Origin: Scylla paramamosain
Lineage: Eukaryota > Arthropoda > Malacostraca > Decapoda > Portunidae
Reading direction: 5' to 3'
Assembly: GCF_035594125.1 (NCBI RefSeq)
Contig: NC_087163.1
Span: 12,000,001-12,064,000, forward strand
DNA: 64,000 nucleotides
Of this stretch, positions 50,259-64,000 are shown in pieces. Position 1 is the stretch's first letter. Each line of letters begins with the position of its first letter. Both the position numbers and the translations under genes were made by a program. A model generated the notes under the pieces. That model was not told the origin of the DNA. It searched no databases and saw nothing but the letters and a program-made list of their open reading frames with translations.

Positions 50259-53200
50259 ATTGCATGCTAATAAAGCACTAAAAAGCAAGGCAATCACATT
50301 ACATTTGAATAAAACCAATTTTTATCAAGAACTTGCCTTTAAGTGTTTTTGAGTTCCTTATATACTAAACCGCTAAAACGCATGCAAAACAAACTTTATG
50401 GAAAAACAGAATGAAATTACCAAAAACATGTATTTTGAGTGTTTTTGATCATGTTATCTATAAAAACGCTTAAATACATGAAAAGAACCTTATGTTTGGG
50501 AAACAAAAGGACATTACTAGAAACGTACATTATGAGTGTTTTTTTTAAGTTTGTTAAGTACCAAAAACCTAAAGCCCACTCTTTATTTAGAAAAAAATAA
50601 ATAAATAAAAATAAAAATAAAAAAATAGAATTTTTTTTTTGTTATTCATCTTCATAGGTACCGAAATGCCAAAATTCTGGGAAAATTCAAGACAATTATA
50701 TGATAAGAGAATATTATAAAAAAAGTTGATTTTAGCTTTTCTTTCGGACTGTTATGTACTAAACCCTAAACTGCATGCAAAGCCTTTTATATAAGGAAAT
50801 TAAACGACCTTACCAGAAATCTGTCTTTTGAGTGTTTTTCAGCATGTTAGGCACCAAAATGATAAATAATAAGGAACTCACTTTATATGGGAATCCAAAA
50901 CAAAATCATTGAAAACGTGTCTTCCCAGTGTTTTACGTAGAAAAACGCTAAAATGGGTGCAAACCAACCAATATCAAGAATTAGAAAAAACATTACCAAA
51001 AAGGTATATTTTAAATGTTTTTGAGCTTGTTACCTACAAAAAAAAAAACGCTAAAATTAATACAAAGCACTCTATATTGGGTTACAAAGGGACATTGCGA
51101 GAAAAGTGTATAATGAGTGTATTATAGTTCAAAAGAACAACAAGGCAAAAAACGCAAAAACTCGTGTATATGGAGAAGTTTCCTAGATACCAAAATGCTG
51201 AAACACATGAATAACACACAATTGAGAAACCTTACGAAATTCGTTTATTTTGAGTTTTTTTTTATATTCTTAGTTACCAAAAACCCAAATTTCATGCGAA
51301 ACCAGATTTAAGTGGGAACACATGACATTTCCAGAAAAATGTCTTGTGAGTGTTTTTGAGCGTGATAGGCAATAAAGCACTAAAAAGCAGGGCAATCACT
51401 TTTCATTGGAATAAACCCAATTTTTCCCAAGAACTTGCCTTTAAATGCTTTTGAGCTCCTTATATACCAATCCGCTAAAACGCATGCAAAACAAACTTTA
51501 TGGAGAAACAGAATAACATTACGAAAAACATGTAATTTGGGTGTTTTTTTTGTTATCTATAAAAATGCTTAAATACATGGAAAAAATATTATGTTTGGGA
51601 AACAAAAGGACGTTACGAGAAACGTGTATTATGAGTGTTTTTTTTAAGTTCCTTAAGTACCAAAAAGTTGAAACCCACAAATAACACTCTTTAGTTAGAA
51701 AAAAAAAATAGTATTTTTTTTCCATCTTCATAGGTACCGAGATGCCAAAATTCTGGGAAAATTCAGGAAAATTATATGGACAAAATAATATTATCAAAAA
51801 AGTTAATTTTAGCTTTTTTTTCGGACTTTTATGTACCAAACCCTAAAGTGCATGGAAAACCTCCTATATGAAGAAATTAAATGAACTTAACAGATATCTG
51901 TCTTTTCAGTGTTTTTGAGCATGTTAGGCACCAAAACGATAAATAATAAGGAACTCACTCTATATGGGAATCCAAAACAAAATTAGTGAAAATGTATCTT
52001 CTTAGTGTTTTACGTAGAAAAACGCAAAAAAATCGTGCATGTAAAGAAGTTTCTTAGATACCAAAATGCTGAAACTCATGAATAACAATCTTAATTGAGA
52101 AACAGAACAACCTAAGCCTGTATTTAGAGTGTTTTTCATATTCCTAGTTAGCAATACCCAAAATAGCATGCGAAACTAGATTTATGAGGGAAAAAAATGA
52201 CATTAACAGAAGTGTCTTTTAATTGTTTTTTTTTTTAGCGTGATAGGCAATGAAGTACTAAAAAGCAGGGCAATCACATTACATGGGAATAAATCCAACT
52301 TTTACCAAGATTTTGCCAATATGTGTTTTTGAGCTCCTTACATACCAAACCGCTAAAACGCATGGAAAATAAACTTTATGGAGAAACAGAATAACATTAC
52401 CAAAAACATGTATTTTGAGTGTTTTTGATAATGTTATCTATAAAAACGCATAAATACATGCAAAGAACCGTATGTTTGGGAAACAAGGACATTACGAGAA
52501 ACGTGAATTATGACTGTTTTTAAGTTCCTTGACTACTAAAAAGCTAAAAACCCACAAATAACACTCGTTATGTAGAAAAAATAAAAAAATAAAAAATAAA
52601 TAAACAAAAGGATTTTCTTTTCTTATTTTTTTTTGTTATTCAACTTCATAGGTACCGATATGCCAGAATTCTGGGAAAAATTAGGGCAATTATATGATAA
52701 GAGAATATTATCAAAAAAAGTTGATATTATCTTTTTTTCGGACTGTTATGTACCAAACACTAAAGTGCATGCAAAGCCTCCCATATGAGGAAATTAAACG
52801 ACCTTACCAGAATTCTGTGTTTTGAGTGTTTTTTCAGCATGTTAGGCACCAAAACGATAAATAATAAAGAACTCACTCTATATGGCAAACCAAAACAAAA
52901 TTACTGAAAACGTGTATTCTCATTGTTTTACGTAGAAAAACGCTAAAACGGATGCAAACCAATCAATATCAAGAAGGAGAAAAACATTACCAAAAAGGTA
53001 TATTTTGAGTGTTTTTGATCTTGTTACCTACAAAAAAACGCGAAAATTGGTACAAAGCATTCTATATTGAGAAACAAAGGGACATTGCGAGAAAAGTGAA
53101 TAATGAATGTTTTATAGTTTAAAAGAACCACAAGGCAAAAAACGCAAAAACTCGTGTACTCGTATATGGAGAATTTTCTTATATACCAAAATGCTGAAAC

Positions 53201-53349
53201 TCATGAATAATACTCTTAATTGAGAAACAGAACAACTTTACTAAATGCGTGTATTTTGACTGCTTTTCACATTCCTAGTTACCAAAATCCCAAATTGCAT
53301 GCGAAACCAGCTTTATTTTGGAAAAATATGACATTACCAGAAAAGTGTC

Positions 53350-55850
53350 TTTTGAGTGTTTTTGAGCGTGATAGGCAATAAAGCACTAAAAAGCAGGGGA
53401 ATCACTTTACATGGCAATAAAATCAATTTTTACCAAGAACTTGCCTTTAAGTGTTTTGAGCTCCTTAGATACCAAAACGCTAAAACGCATGCAAAACACA
53501 CTTTATGGAGAAAGAGAATAGCATTACCAAAAACATATATTTTGAGTGTTTTTGATCATGTTACCAATAAAAACGCTTAAATACATGCAAAGAACCCTAA
53601 TTTTGGGAAATGAAAGGACATTGCGAGAAACGTGTATTACGAGTGTTTTTAAGATCATTATTTACCAAAAAGCTAAAAGCCACAAATAACACTCTTTATT
53701 GAGAAAAAATAAATAAACAAAAAAAATACAATATTTTTTTCTTTCTTTTTCATCTTCACAGGTACCTAGATGCCAAAATTTGGGCAAAATTCAGGAAATT
53801 ATGAGTTAGTTATCAAAAAAATTTAATTTTAGCTTTTTTTTCGTATTGTTATGTACGAAACCCTAAAGTGCATGCAAAGCCACCTATATGGGGAAATTAA
53901 ACGTCTTTGCCAGAAAACTGTCTTATGAGTGTTTTTCAGCTTCTTAGCCACCATAACCGTAAATAATATGGAAGTCACTCTATATGGGAATCTAAAACAA
54001 AATTACTGAAAACGTGTCTTTTCGGTATTTTACGTAGAAAAACGCTAAAATGGATGCAAACCAACCAATAAGAAGAAATAAAATAACATTACCAAAAAGG
54101 AACATTTTGAGTGTTTTTGAGCTTGTTACCTACAAAAAACGAGAAAATGGATGCAAAGCACTCCCTATTGGGAAACAAAAGGACATTACGAAAAAAAGTG
54201 TATAATGAGTGTCTAATTATTTTTTGAGCAAAAGAACTTGTGGTTCACCAGAACCACAAGTCAAAAAACGCAAAAACTAGTCTACATAAAGAAGTTTCTT
54301 AGATACCAAAATGCTGAAACTCTTGAATAACAATATTAATTGAGAAACAGATCAATATTACCAAATGCGTGTATTTTGAGTGTTTTTCACATTCATAGTT
54401 AGTAAAACCCCAAATAGCACGCGAAACTATGTTTTAAAAAAAAAGACATTACCAGAAGTGTCTTTTGAGTGTTTTTGAGCGTGTTAGACAATAAATCACA
54501 AAAAAAAAAACAGGGCAATCACATTACATGAGAATAAAACCAACTTTTTACCAACAACTTGCCTTGAAGTGTTTTTGACCTCCTTACAAACCAAAACGCT
54601 AAAACACATTCAAAAAATCATTTATGGAGATGAAAAATAACATTACTAAAAACATGTGTTTTAAGTGTTTTTGATCATGTTACTTACAAAAAACGCTTAA
54701 ATACATGCAAAGAACCCTATGTTTGGGAAACGAAAGGACATTACGAGAAACGTGTATTAGGACCGTTTTTAAGTTCCTTAAGTACCAAAACGTTAAAACC
54801 CACAAATAACACTCTGTATATAGAAAAAATAAATAAATAAATAAAAATAGCTTTTTTTCTTATATTGATTTTCATAAGTACCAAGACGCCAAAATTCTGC
54901 CAAAATTCAGGGAATTTATGTGGAAAATATAACATTATCAAAAAAGTTAATTATAGCTCTTTTTCGGATTTTTATGTACCAAACTCTAAAGTGCATGCCA
55001 CCTATATAAGGAAGTTAAACGAATTTACCAGAAAGCTGTCTTTTCAGTGTTTTTCAGCATGTTAGGCACCAAAATGATAAATAATATGGAAGTCAGTCAA
55101 TATGTGAATCCAAAACAAAATTACTGAAAACGTGTCTTTTTAATGTTTTAAGTAGAAAAACGCTAAAACGGATGGAATCCAACAATTATGAAGAAATAGA
55201 ATAACATTACCAAAAAGTGTTTTTGAGCTTTTTACCTAAAAAAACGCGCAAAAGGATGGAAAGCACTCTATATTGGGAAGCAAAAGGACATAACGAGAAA
55301 CGTGTATAATGAGTGTTTTATAGTTTCACAAGAACCACAAGGCAAAAAACGCAAAAACTCGTGTATATAGAGAAGTTTCTTACATACCAAAACGCTAAAA
55401 CTCATGAATAACACTTTTAAATGGAAAACATTTTGTATTTTGTGTATTTTGAGTGTTTGTCACATTTTTAGTAACGAAAATCCAAAATTACATGCGAAAC
55501 TAGCTTTATGTGGTAAAAAAATGACATTACCAGAAAAGTGTCTTTTGAGTGTTTTTGAGCGTTATATGCAAAAAAAACACTAAAAAGCAGATCAATCACA
55601 TTACACTGGAATAAAACCAAATTTTACGAAGAACTTGCCTTTAAGTGTTTTCCTTACATACCAAAACGCTAAACGCATGTAAAACAACCTTTATGGAGAA
55701 ACAGAATAACATTACCAAAAACATGTATTTTGATTGTTTTTGATCATGTTGCCTATAAAATCACTTAAATACATGCAAAGAACCCTATGTTTGTGAAACG
55801 AAAGGACATTACGAAAATCGTGTATTATGAGTATTTTTAAGTTCCTTAAG
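53350..55850 (+). repeat. 2.5-kb tandem supra-repeat, copy 1
   Basis: Matched to the next block at offsets of 2,478-2,505 bp, for example GAGCAAAAGAACTTGTGGTTC near 54228 against GAGCAAAAGAACTTGTTGTTC near 56729, and 54741-54941 against 57239-57445. Each copy holds about two HORs and a truncated one. Confidence 0.8.
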
Positions 55851-58300
55851 TGTGATATGCAGTAAAGCACTAAACAGAAAGGCAATCACATTACATGGGA
55901 ATAAAATCAATGTTAAGCAAGAACTTGCCTTTAAGTGTTTTTGAGCTCCTTATATACCAAAACACTAAAACGCATGCAAAACACACTTTATTTAGAAAAA
56001 TAAATAACATTACCAAAAACATCTATTTTGAGTGTTTTTGATCATTTTACCAATAAAACGCTTAAATACATGCTAAGAACCCTATTTGTGGGAAACGAAA
56101 GGACATTACGAGAAACGTGTATTATGAATGTTTTTGAAATTCATTAAGAACCAAAAAGCTAAAAGCCACAAATAACTCTATTGAGAAAAAAATAAATAAA
56201 TAAATAAAAAAATACGATATTTTTTTTTCTTTCTTATTCATCTTCACAGGTACCGAGATGCCAAAATTCGGGCAAAATTCATGAAATATTGTGAAATAAG
56301 AACGTTATCAAAAAAGTTAAATTTAGCTTTTTTTTCTTCGACTCGTATTGCAAACCCTATAGTGCATGCAAAACCACTTATATGGGGAAATCAAACGTCT
56401 TTGCCAGAAAACTGTCTTATGAGTGTTTTTCAGCATGTTAGGTACCAAAACGATATATATCATGGAAGTCACTTTATATGGGAATGTATAAAAAAATTAC
56501 TGAAAAACTGTCTTTTCGGTGTTTTACGTAGAAAACCGCTAAGTCGGATGCAAACCAACCAATATGAAAAAAAAAAAAAAAATAGAATAACATTACCAAA
56601 AAGGTATATTTTGAGTGTTTTTGAGCATATTACCTACAAAAAAGGTGAAAATGGATGCAAACCACTCCCTATTGGGAAACAAAAGGACATTACGAGAAAC
56701 GTGTATAATGAGTGTCTTATTATTTTCGAGCAAAAGAACTTGTTGTTCACAAGAATTACAAGGCAAAAAACGCAAAAACTCGTGTATATAAAGAAGTTTC
56801 TTAGATACCAAAATGCTCAAACTCATGAATAACAATATTTATTGAGAAAAATAAAAACCTTACCAAAAGCGTGTATTTTCAGTGTTTTTCACTTTCTTAG
56901 CAAAATCCCAAATACCCTGCGAAACTAGCTTTATGTTGTAAAAAAATGACATTACCAGAAGTGTCTTTTGAGTGTTTTTGAGCGTGTTAAGCAATAAAGC
57001 ACTAAAAACCAGGGCAATCACATTACATGGAAATAAAACCAACTTTGACCAAGAACTTGCCATTATGTGTTTTTGAGCTCCTTACATACTAAAACGTTAA
57101 AACGCATAAAAAACATTCCTTTATGGAGAAGCAGAAAAACATTACAAAAAACATGTGTTCTAAGTGTTTTTGATCATGTTACCTATAAAAACTCTTAAAT
57201 ACATGCAAAGAAACCTATCTTTCGGAAACGAAAGGACATTACGAGAAACGTGTATTATGACTGCTTTTAATTTCCTTAAGTACCAAAATGTTAAAACCAA
57301 AAATAACACTCCTTAAAGAGAAAAAAATAAATTGAATAAAATAAAAAATTGCATTTTTTTTTTTTTTATTGATTTTCTTAAGTACCGAGATGCCAAAATT
57401 CTGCCAAAATTCAGGGAATTTATGTGGAAAAAAGAACATTATCAAAAAAGTTAATTATAGTTTTTTTTTCGGATTATAATTTACCAAACCCTAAAGTACA
57501 TGCAAAGCCATCTATATGAGGAAATTAAACGAGTTTACCAGAAACCTGTCTTTTCAGTGTTTTCAGCATAATAATGAAGTCAGTCAATATGTGAATCCAA
57601 AACAAAATTACTGAAAACATGTCGTTTCAGTGTTTCACGTAGAAAAAACGCTAAAAGGGATGCAAAGCAACAAATATAAAGAAATAGAATAACATTACCA
57701 AAAAGTGTTTTTGAGCTTTTTACCTACGAAAAACGCGAAAATGGATGTAAAAGCACTCTATATTGGAAAGCAAAAGGACATTTAGAGAAACGGGTATAAT
57801 GATTGTTTTATAGTTTCACAAGAACCACAAGACAAAAAATGCAAAAACTCGTGTATATAGAGAAGTTTCTTACATACCAAAATGCTAAAACTCATGAATA
57901 ACACTTTTAATTGAGAAACAGAACTACCTCACCAAATGTGTGTATTTTGAGTGTTTTTCTGATTCTTTGTTACGAAAATCCCAAATTACATGCAAAACTA
58001 GCTTTATGTGGGAAAAAAATGACATTATCAGAAAAGTGTCTTTTGAGTGTTTTTGAGCGTGATATGCAACAAAGCACTAAGAAAACAGAATAATCACATT
58101 ATATAGGAATAAAACTAACTTTTACGAAGAAATTGCCTTTGTGTGTAACTCCTTACATATCAAAACGCTAAAACGCATGCAAAATACCCTTTATGGATAA
58201 ACAGAATAACATTACTAAAAACATGTATTTTGAATATTTTTTATCATGTTACCCATAAAAACGCTTAAATACATGCAAAGATCCCTATGTCTGTGAAAAA
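55851..58300 (+). repeat. 2.5-kb tandem supra-repeat, copy 2
   Basis: Second copy, with more point differences and its own changes: a run of 15 A near 56568 and a shortened stretch at 57565-57590. Its start coincides with the outer end of the right palindrome arm. Confidence 0.8.
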
Positions 58301-60338
58301 AAAGGACATAAAAAAATTTTTTTTAGCTTTTTTCCGGAATTATGTACCAAACCCAGAAGTGCATGCAAAGCCACCTATATGGGGAAATTACAAGACTTTA
58401 CCAGAAATCTGTCTTTTGAGTGTTTTTCAGCAATTTCAGCAATATTACTAAAAACGTTTATTTTCAGTGATTTACGAAGAAAAACGCTAAAACGGATGCA
58501 AACTAACCAATATGAAGAAATAGAATAACATAACCAAAAAGATATATTTTGAGCGTTTTTCAGCTTGTTTCCTAGAAAAAATGCGAAAATGGATGGAAAG
58601 CACTCTATATTGGGAAACAAAAGAACATTACGAGAAACGTGTATAATGAGTGTTTTATATAGTGTGTATATAGAGAAGTTTCTTACATACTAAAATGCTG
58701 AAATGCATGAATAACACTTTTAATTGAGAAACAGAACTACCTTACCAAATGTGTGTATTTTGAGTGTTTTTCACATTCTTAGTTACGAAAATCCCAAATT
58801 ACATGCGAAACTAGCTTTATGTGGGAAAAAAATATATTACCAGAAAAGTGTCTTTTGAGTGTTTTTGAGCGTGATATGCAACAAAGCACTAAAAAGCGGA
58901 ACGATCACATTACATGGGAATAAAACCGACTTTTACGAAGAACTTGCCTTTAAGTGTTTTTTTTTTAACTCCTTACATACCAAAACGCTAAAACGCATGC
59001 AAAAACACCCTTTTGATGGAGAAACAGAGTAACATTACCAAAAACATGTATTTTGACTGTTTTTGATCATGTTAATTATAAAAAACGCTTAAATTCATTC
59101 AAAGAACCTTATGTTGGGAATCGAAAGGACATTACGAGAGACGTGTATTATGAGTGTTTTTAAGTTCCTTAAGTACCAAAAAAGCTAAAACCCACAAATA
59201 AAACTCTTTATAGAGAAAAAATAAATAAAATAATTTTTTTTTTTTGTTATTCATCTTAATAGGTACTAAGATGCCAAAATTCTGGCAATATTCTTTGGAA
59301 ATCGAAAACAAAATTACTGAAAACGTGTTTTTTCGGTGTTTTACGTAGAAAAACACTAAATCAGACGGAAACCAATCAATATGAAGAAATAGAATAACAT
59401 TACCAAAAAGGTATATTTTGAGTGTTTTTGAGCTTGTTACCTAGAAGAAACGCGAAAATGAATGCAAAGCACTCCCTATTGGGAAAGAAAAGGTTATTAC
59501 GAGAAACATCTATAATGAGTGTCTTATTATTTTCGGGTAAAAGAACTTGTTGTTCAGAAGAACCACAAGGCAAAAAACGCAAAAAGTCGTGTATATAAAG
59601 AAGTTTCTTAGATACCAAAATGCTGAAACTTATGAATAACAATCTTAATTAAGAAACAGAACAACATTACCAAATGCGTGTATTTTGAATGTTGTTTTTT
59701 TTCACATTCTTAGCAAAACCTCAAATAGCATGCGAAACTAGCTTTATGTGGGAAAAAAATGACATTACCAGAAGTGTTTTTTGAGTGTTTTTGAGCATGT
59801 TGGGCAATACACTAAAAAGCAAGGCAATCATATTACATTGGAATAAAACCAACTTTTACCAAGAACTTGCCTTGAAGTGTTTTTAAGCTCCTTATATACC
59901 AAATCGCTAAAAAACGCATGCAAAACACTCCTTTATTGAGAAGTAGAATAACATTACTAAAAACAAGTGTTTTGAGTGTTTTTTATCATGTTACCTAAAA
60001 AAACGCTTAAATACATGCAAATATCGCTATACAGTATTTGGGAAACAAAAGGACATTACGAGAAACGTGTATTATGTTTTTTTTTTTTTAAGTTCCTTCA
60101 GTACCTAAAAGCTAAAACCCACAAATAACCCTTCATTTAAAAAAAAAATTAATAAACAAAAAAATGGGATTTTTTTTTTTTGTTATTCATCTTTATAGGT
60201 ACCGAGATGACAAAATTCTGCCAAAATTCAGGGAATTTATGTGGAAACAAGAGCATTACCAAAAAAAGTTAATTATAGCTTTTTTTCGGATTGTTATGTA
60301 CCAAACCCTAAAGTGCATGCAAAGACACTATATTGGGA

Positions 60339-61145
60339 AGTGCTTTCATTTTACTTTCATTCATGTTTTTCATTTCACCTATATAGGGAAGCGTTTTCAT
60401 TTTTCAACCTAATAAGGTGTAAAGCACTTATAATATACGTTTGTCGTAATGTCTTTTCGTTTCCCCATATTGGGAACTTTACATGAATTTTGAATTTTTT
60501 TTACGTAATTATCTTAAAACATTAAAAATACACGTTTTGCTGTTTCTCCATAAAAGGTGTTTTGCATGCGCCTTTGCGTTTTAGCATGTAAGTAGCTCAA
60601 AACAATGAAAAGACTTTTTTGTAATGTTTTGTTTTCCCATGTATGATTCTTTCCTTGCTTTTTAGCATTTTGGTACCTAATACGCTTACAAACACTGAAA
60701 AAACACGTTTCTAGAAGTGTCGTATTTTCCCTCATATATAATGCTTTGCATGCATTTTAGCGTTTTTGTTTCTCCATATAGAGTGCTTTTCACTCGCTTT
60801 AGCGTTTTGGTACCTAATAAGTTGAAAACACTCATACTGCACGTTTCTCGTAATGTACTTTCGTATCCATATATAGTGCACTTTGCAGGCATTTTGGCAC
60901 TTTTGTACGTGACAAGCTTATAGAAATAAAATGAAATACTAGTTTCTGGTAAGGTTATTTGTTTTTTCCATTATAGGTATTTTGCAAGCATTTCAGCGTT
61001 TTTGTACGTAAGTAGCTGAAAAATAACAAAAAAAAAAACGTTTTTTGGGGGAATGTTGTTTTTTTGCTTTTCCAGTATAGGGAAGTTTTCATGCTTTTTA
61101 CTGTTTTGTGGTTAACAAGTTCATATACACATATACATGGAAAAA
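60339..61145 (-). repeat. Diverged monomeric satellite, reverse (duplication B copy 2)
   Basis: Equivalent of 13561-14160, including the CTTTCATTTCA-rich start. No gene seen. Confidence 0.75.
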
Positions 61146-62411
61146 AAAAAAAAAGCTACTTTGCCAAAAACGTGTCTTTTGAGTTTTTTTTTCAGCTTCT
61201 TACGTACCAAGAAGGTAGAATGCATGAAAAACACCCTTTATAGATAAAACAGAATAATATTACAAAAAAGAAATCATTTGAGAGTTTTTGAGCTTGTTAG
61301 GAAGAAAAACGCCATAATATATGGAAAGTATTTTATATGAAGAAAGAAAAGTCATTATGAGAAACGTGTATTATGAGTAAATTTGGGCTTCTTAGGTAGT
61401 AAAATGTGAAAACGCATGAATAGCACTCTATGGATAAACATAACAACATTACCAAAAACGTGTATTTTGAGTGTTTTCTCATATTGTTAGGAGCCAAAAC
61501 GCCAAAATGTATGGAAGCCCACTAACAAACAAATGAAACGTGTCTTTTGAATGTTTATGAATCTGCTATGTACCAGAATGTTAAAAAAGCATAGAAAGAT
61601 CACCATATGGGAATAAAAAACATTATCAAAAACATGTCTTCAATCTTTTTGAGCTTCTTACGTACCAAAACGCTAATACGTTTCCAAACACTTTTTATGG
61701 AGAAACATAATAAAATTACCAAAAACAAGTATTTTATGTGTTTATGAGCTTGTTACATAAAAAACGCAAAAATGCATGCAAAGTAACCTTTATGAGGAAA
61801 TTAAACGATTTTTCCAGAAACGTGTCTTTCGAGTGTTTAGACACTAAATCGATATAAAGCTTGGAAATCACTTGACTTGAACAACAAAACAACACTAAGG
61901 AAAACGTGTCTTTTAAGTGTTTTTGAGCTTATTACATACCAAAAACCTAAGCTGCATGCAAAAAAAAAAAAAAAAAATCGTCATCGAGAAATATAATAAC
62001 ATTTTCAAAAACTTGTAATTGGAGTGCATTTCTCATTATTAAGTACACAGGCAAAACATACGAAAGGAGACTAGTTTTATAGAAAGGTGTCTTTTGAGTG
62101 TTTATCAGTGTTCTAGCTCCATAACGATGAAAACCATGGAAATCACACTGTAATGGAAAACAAAACATCAACAAAAATATCTCTTTTCAGTATTTTTGAG
62201 CAACTTAGGTATCAGAACACTAAAACGCATGCAAAACACCCTTGATGGAGAAACAGAATAACATTACCAAAAACAAGTTTTTTTTTTATTGTTTTTGAGG
62301 CTGTTACGTGAAAAACGTCAAAATACATTCCAAGTATTTGGTTAAATGGAAAAAAAACATTACGAGAAACGTTTTTTGTTTTTTACTTCTTAGGTAACAA
62401 ACCGCTAAAAG
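61146..62411 (+). repeat. Diverged monomeric satellite, forward (duplication B copy 2)
   Basis: Equivalent of 14161-15455, including an A18-19 run near 61960. It ends at the same GGCATCCATTTTCGCG orientation switch. No gene seen. Confidence 0.75.

Positions 62412-64000
<1,589 letters not shown>

Larger units (their letters stand above)
46481..55850. repeat. Large palindrome, outer right arm (partner 18745-28289)
   Basis: About 9.4 kb inverted against 9.5 kb on the left. Landmarks: 46635-46832 with 27728-27976, 48330 with 26152, 55213-55290 with 19300-19400, and 55560-55700 with 18900-19030 (sharing the rare CGCTAAACGCATG variant). It ends at about 55850, where a tandem copy starts. Confidence 0.85.
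50259..60338 (+). repeat. Higher-order satellite, forward orientation
   Basis: About 10 kb of forward HOR including the 2.5-kb tandem pair 53350-55850 / 55851-58300. A deletion-type junction near 58300 fuses a GGACAT block to an A/T-tract monomer. The longest open frame (56281-56832, 183 codons) is repeat-derived. No gene seen. Confidence 0.88.

Noticed and set aside
18745..55850. Palindrome as a pure assembly artefact
   Set aside because: The arms differ by point changes, a 6.1-kb block, a 250-bp indel and a 124-bp inverted copy, so they are not one sequence assembled twice. Read-level confirmation would still be decisive.
56281..56832. 183-codon open frame in the satellite
   Set aside because: It spans several satellite monomers, is rich in Lys/Asn/Phe/Ile as expected of AT-rich DNA, and the tandem copy at about 53.8-54.3 kb does not keep the frame. 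It is explained by repeat sequence lacking stops.

Overview
This window looks like a non-genic block of eukaryotic heterochromatin. More than 90% of it is one AT-rich satellite family, and the only confident coding sequence belongs to two non-LTR retrotransposons. No host gene, spliced gene, rRNA, tRNA or CRISPR array could be supported. The reverse transcriptases and the CR1-type esterase ORF1 resemble LINEs that are common in arthropods, and a decapod crustacean is my best guess. That is inference, because the satellite itself was not recognised.

The satellite is built from monomers of about 96 bp. Each has a recurrent core (TACCAAAACGCTAAAACGC, then ATGCAAA), a box GAGTGTTTTTGAGC and a boundary TGTTA. 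About 11-12 distinguishable monomer types follow in a fixed order and make a higher-order repeat (HOR) of about 1.1 kb; equivalent points at 96 and 1197, and at 2902 and 4003, are both 1,101 bp apart. One monomer per HOR carries an A-tract facing a T-tract and the landmark GGTACCGAGATGCC. Below, 'forward' means the monomer reads TACCAAAACGC on the + strand.

Layout: forward HOR 1-4145; diverged reverse monomers 4146-6050; forward 6051-7499; reverse island 7500-7947; forward 7948-8562; truncated LINE on the minus strand 8563-10088; forward 10089-13560; diverged reverse 13561-14160; diverged forward 14161-15455; reverse HOR 15456-28289 with a forward island 26582-27061; CR1-like LINE 28290-32474 (+); reverse HOR 32475-38405 with a forward island 37051-37493; forward 38406-60338 with reverse islands at 42893-43355, 47424-47903 and 50135-50258; diverged reverse 60339-61145; diverged forward 61146-62411; reverse HOR 62412-64000.

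On top of this lies long-range architecture. (1) A giant imperfect palindrome: about 18.7-38.4 kb is the inverted copy of about 42.0-55.9 kb, around a 3.6-kb spacer. It is asymmetric because the left arm carries about 6.1 kb (the CR1 element plus about 1.9 kb of satellite) that the right arm lacks. (2) A long direct duplication: 11.9-17.0 kb matches 58.7-64.0 kb and runs off the window. (3) A second direct duplication: 6.05-8.44 kb matches 41.45-43.85 kb. (4) Small fold-back structures: a 40-bp perfect palindrome, a 15-bp-stem hairpin at a deletion point, and a 124-bp near-perfect inverted duplication. Together they suggest repeated template switching and segmental amplification inside a satellite array, possibly centromeric or pericentromeric.

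The CR1-like element has an ORF1 with a coiled coil and an SGNH esterase, followed by an endonuclease frame and a reverse-transcriptase frame. The last two are separated by a frameshift, and a second frameshift removes the C-terminus, so this copy is probably dead. All alignments were made by eye. Breakpoints are good to roughly 10-50 bp unless stated to the base.
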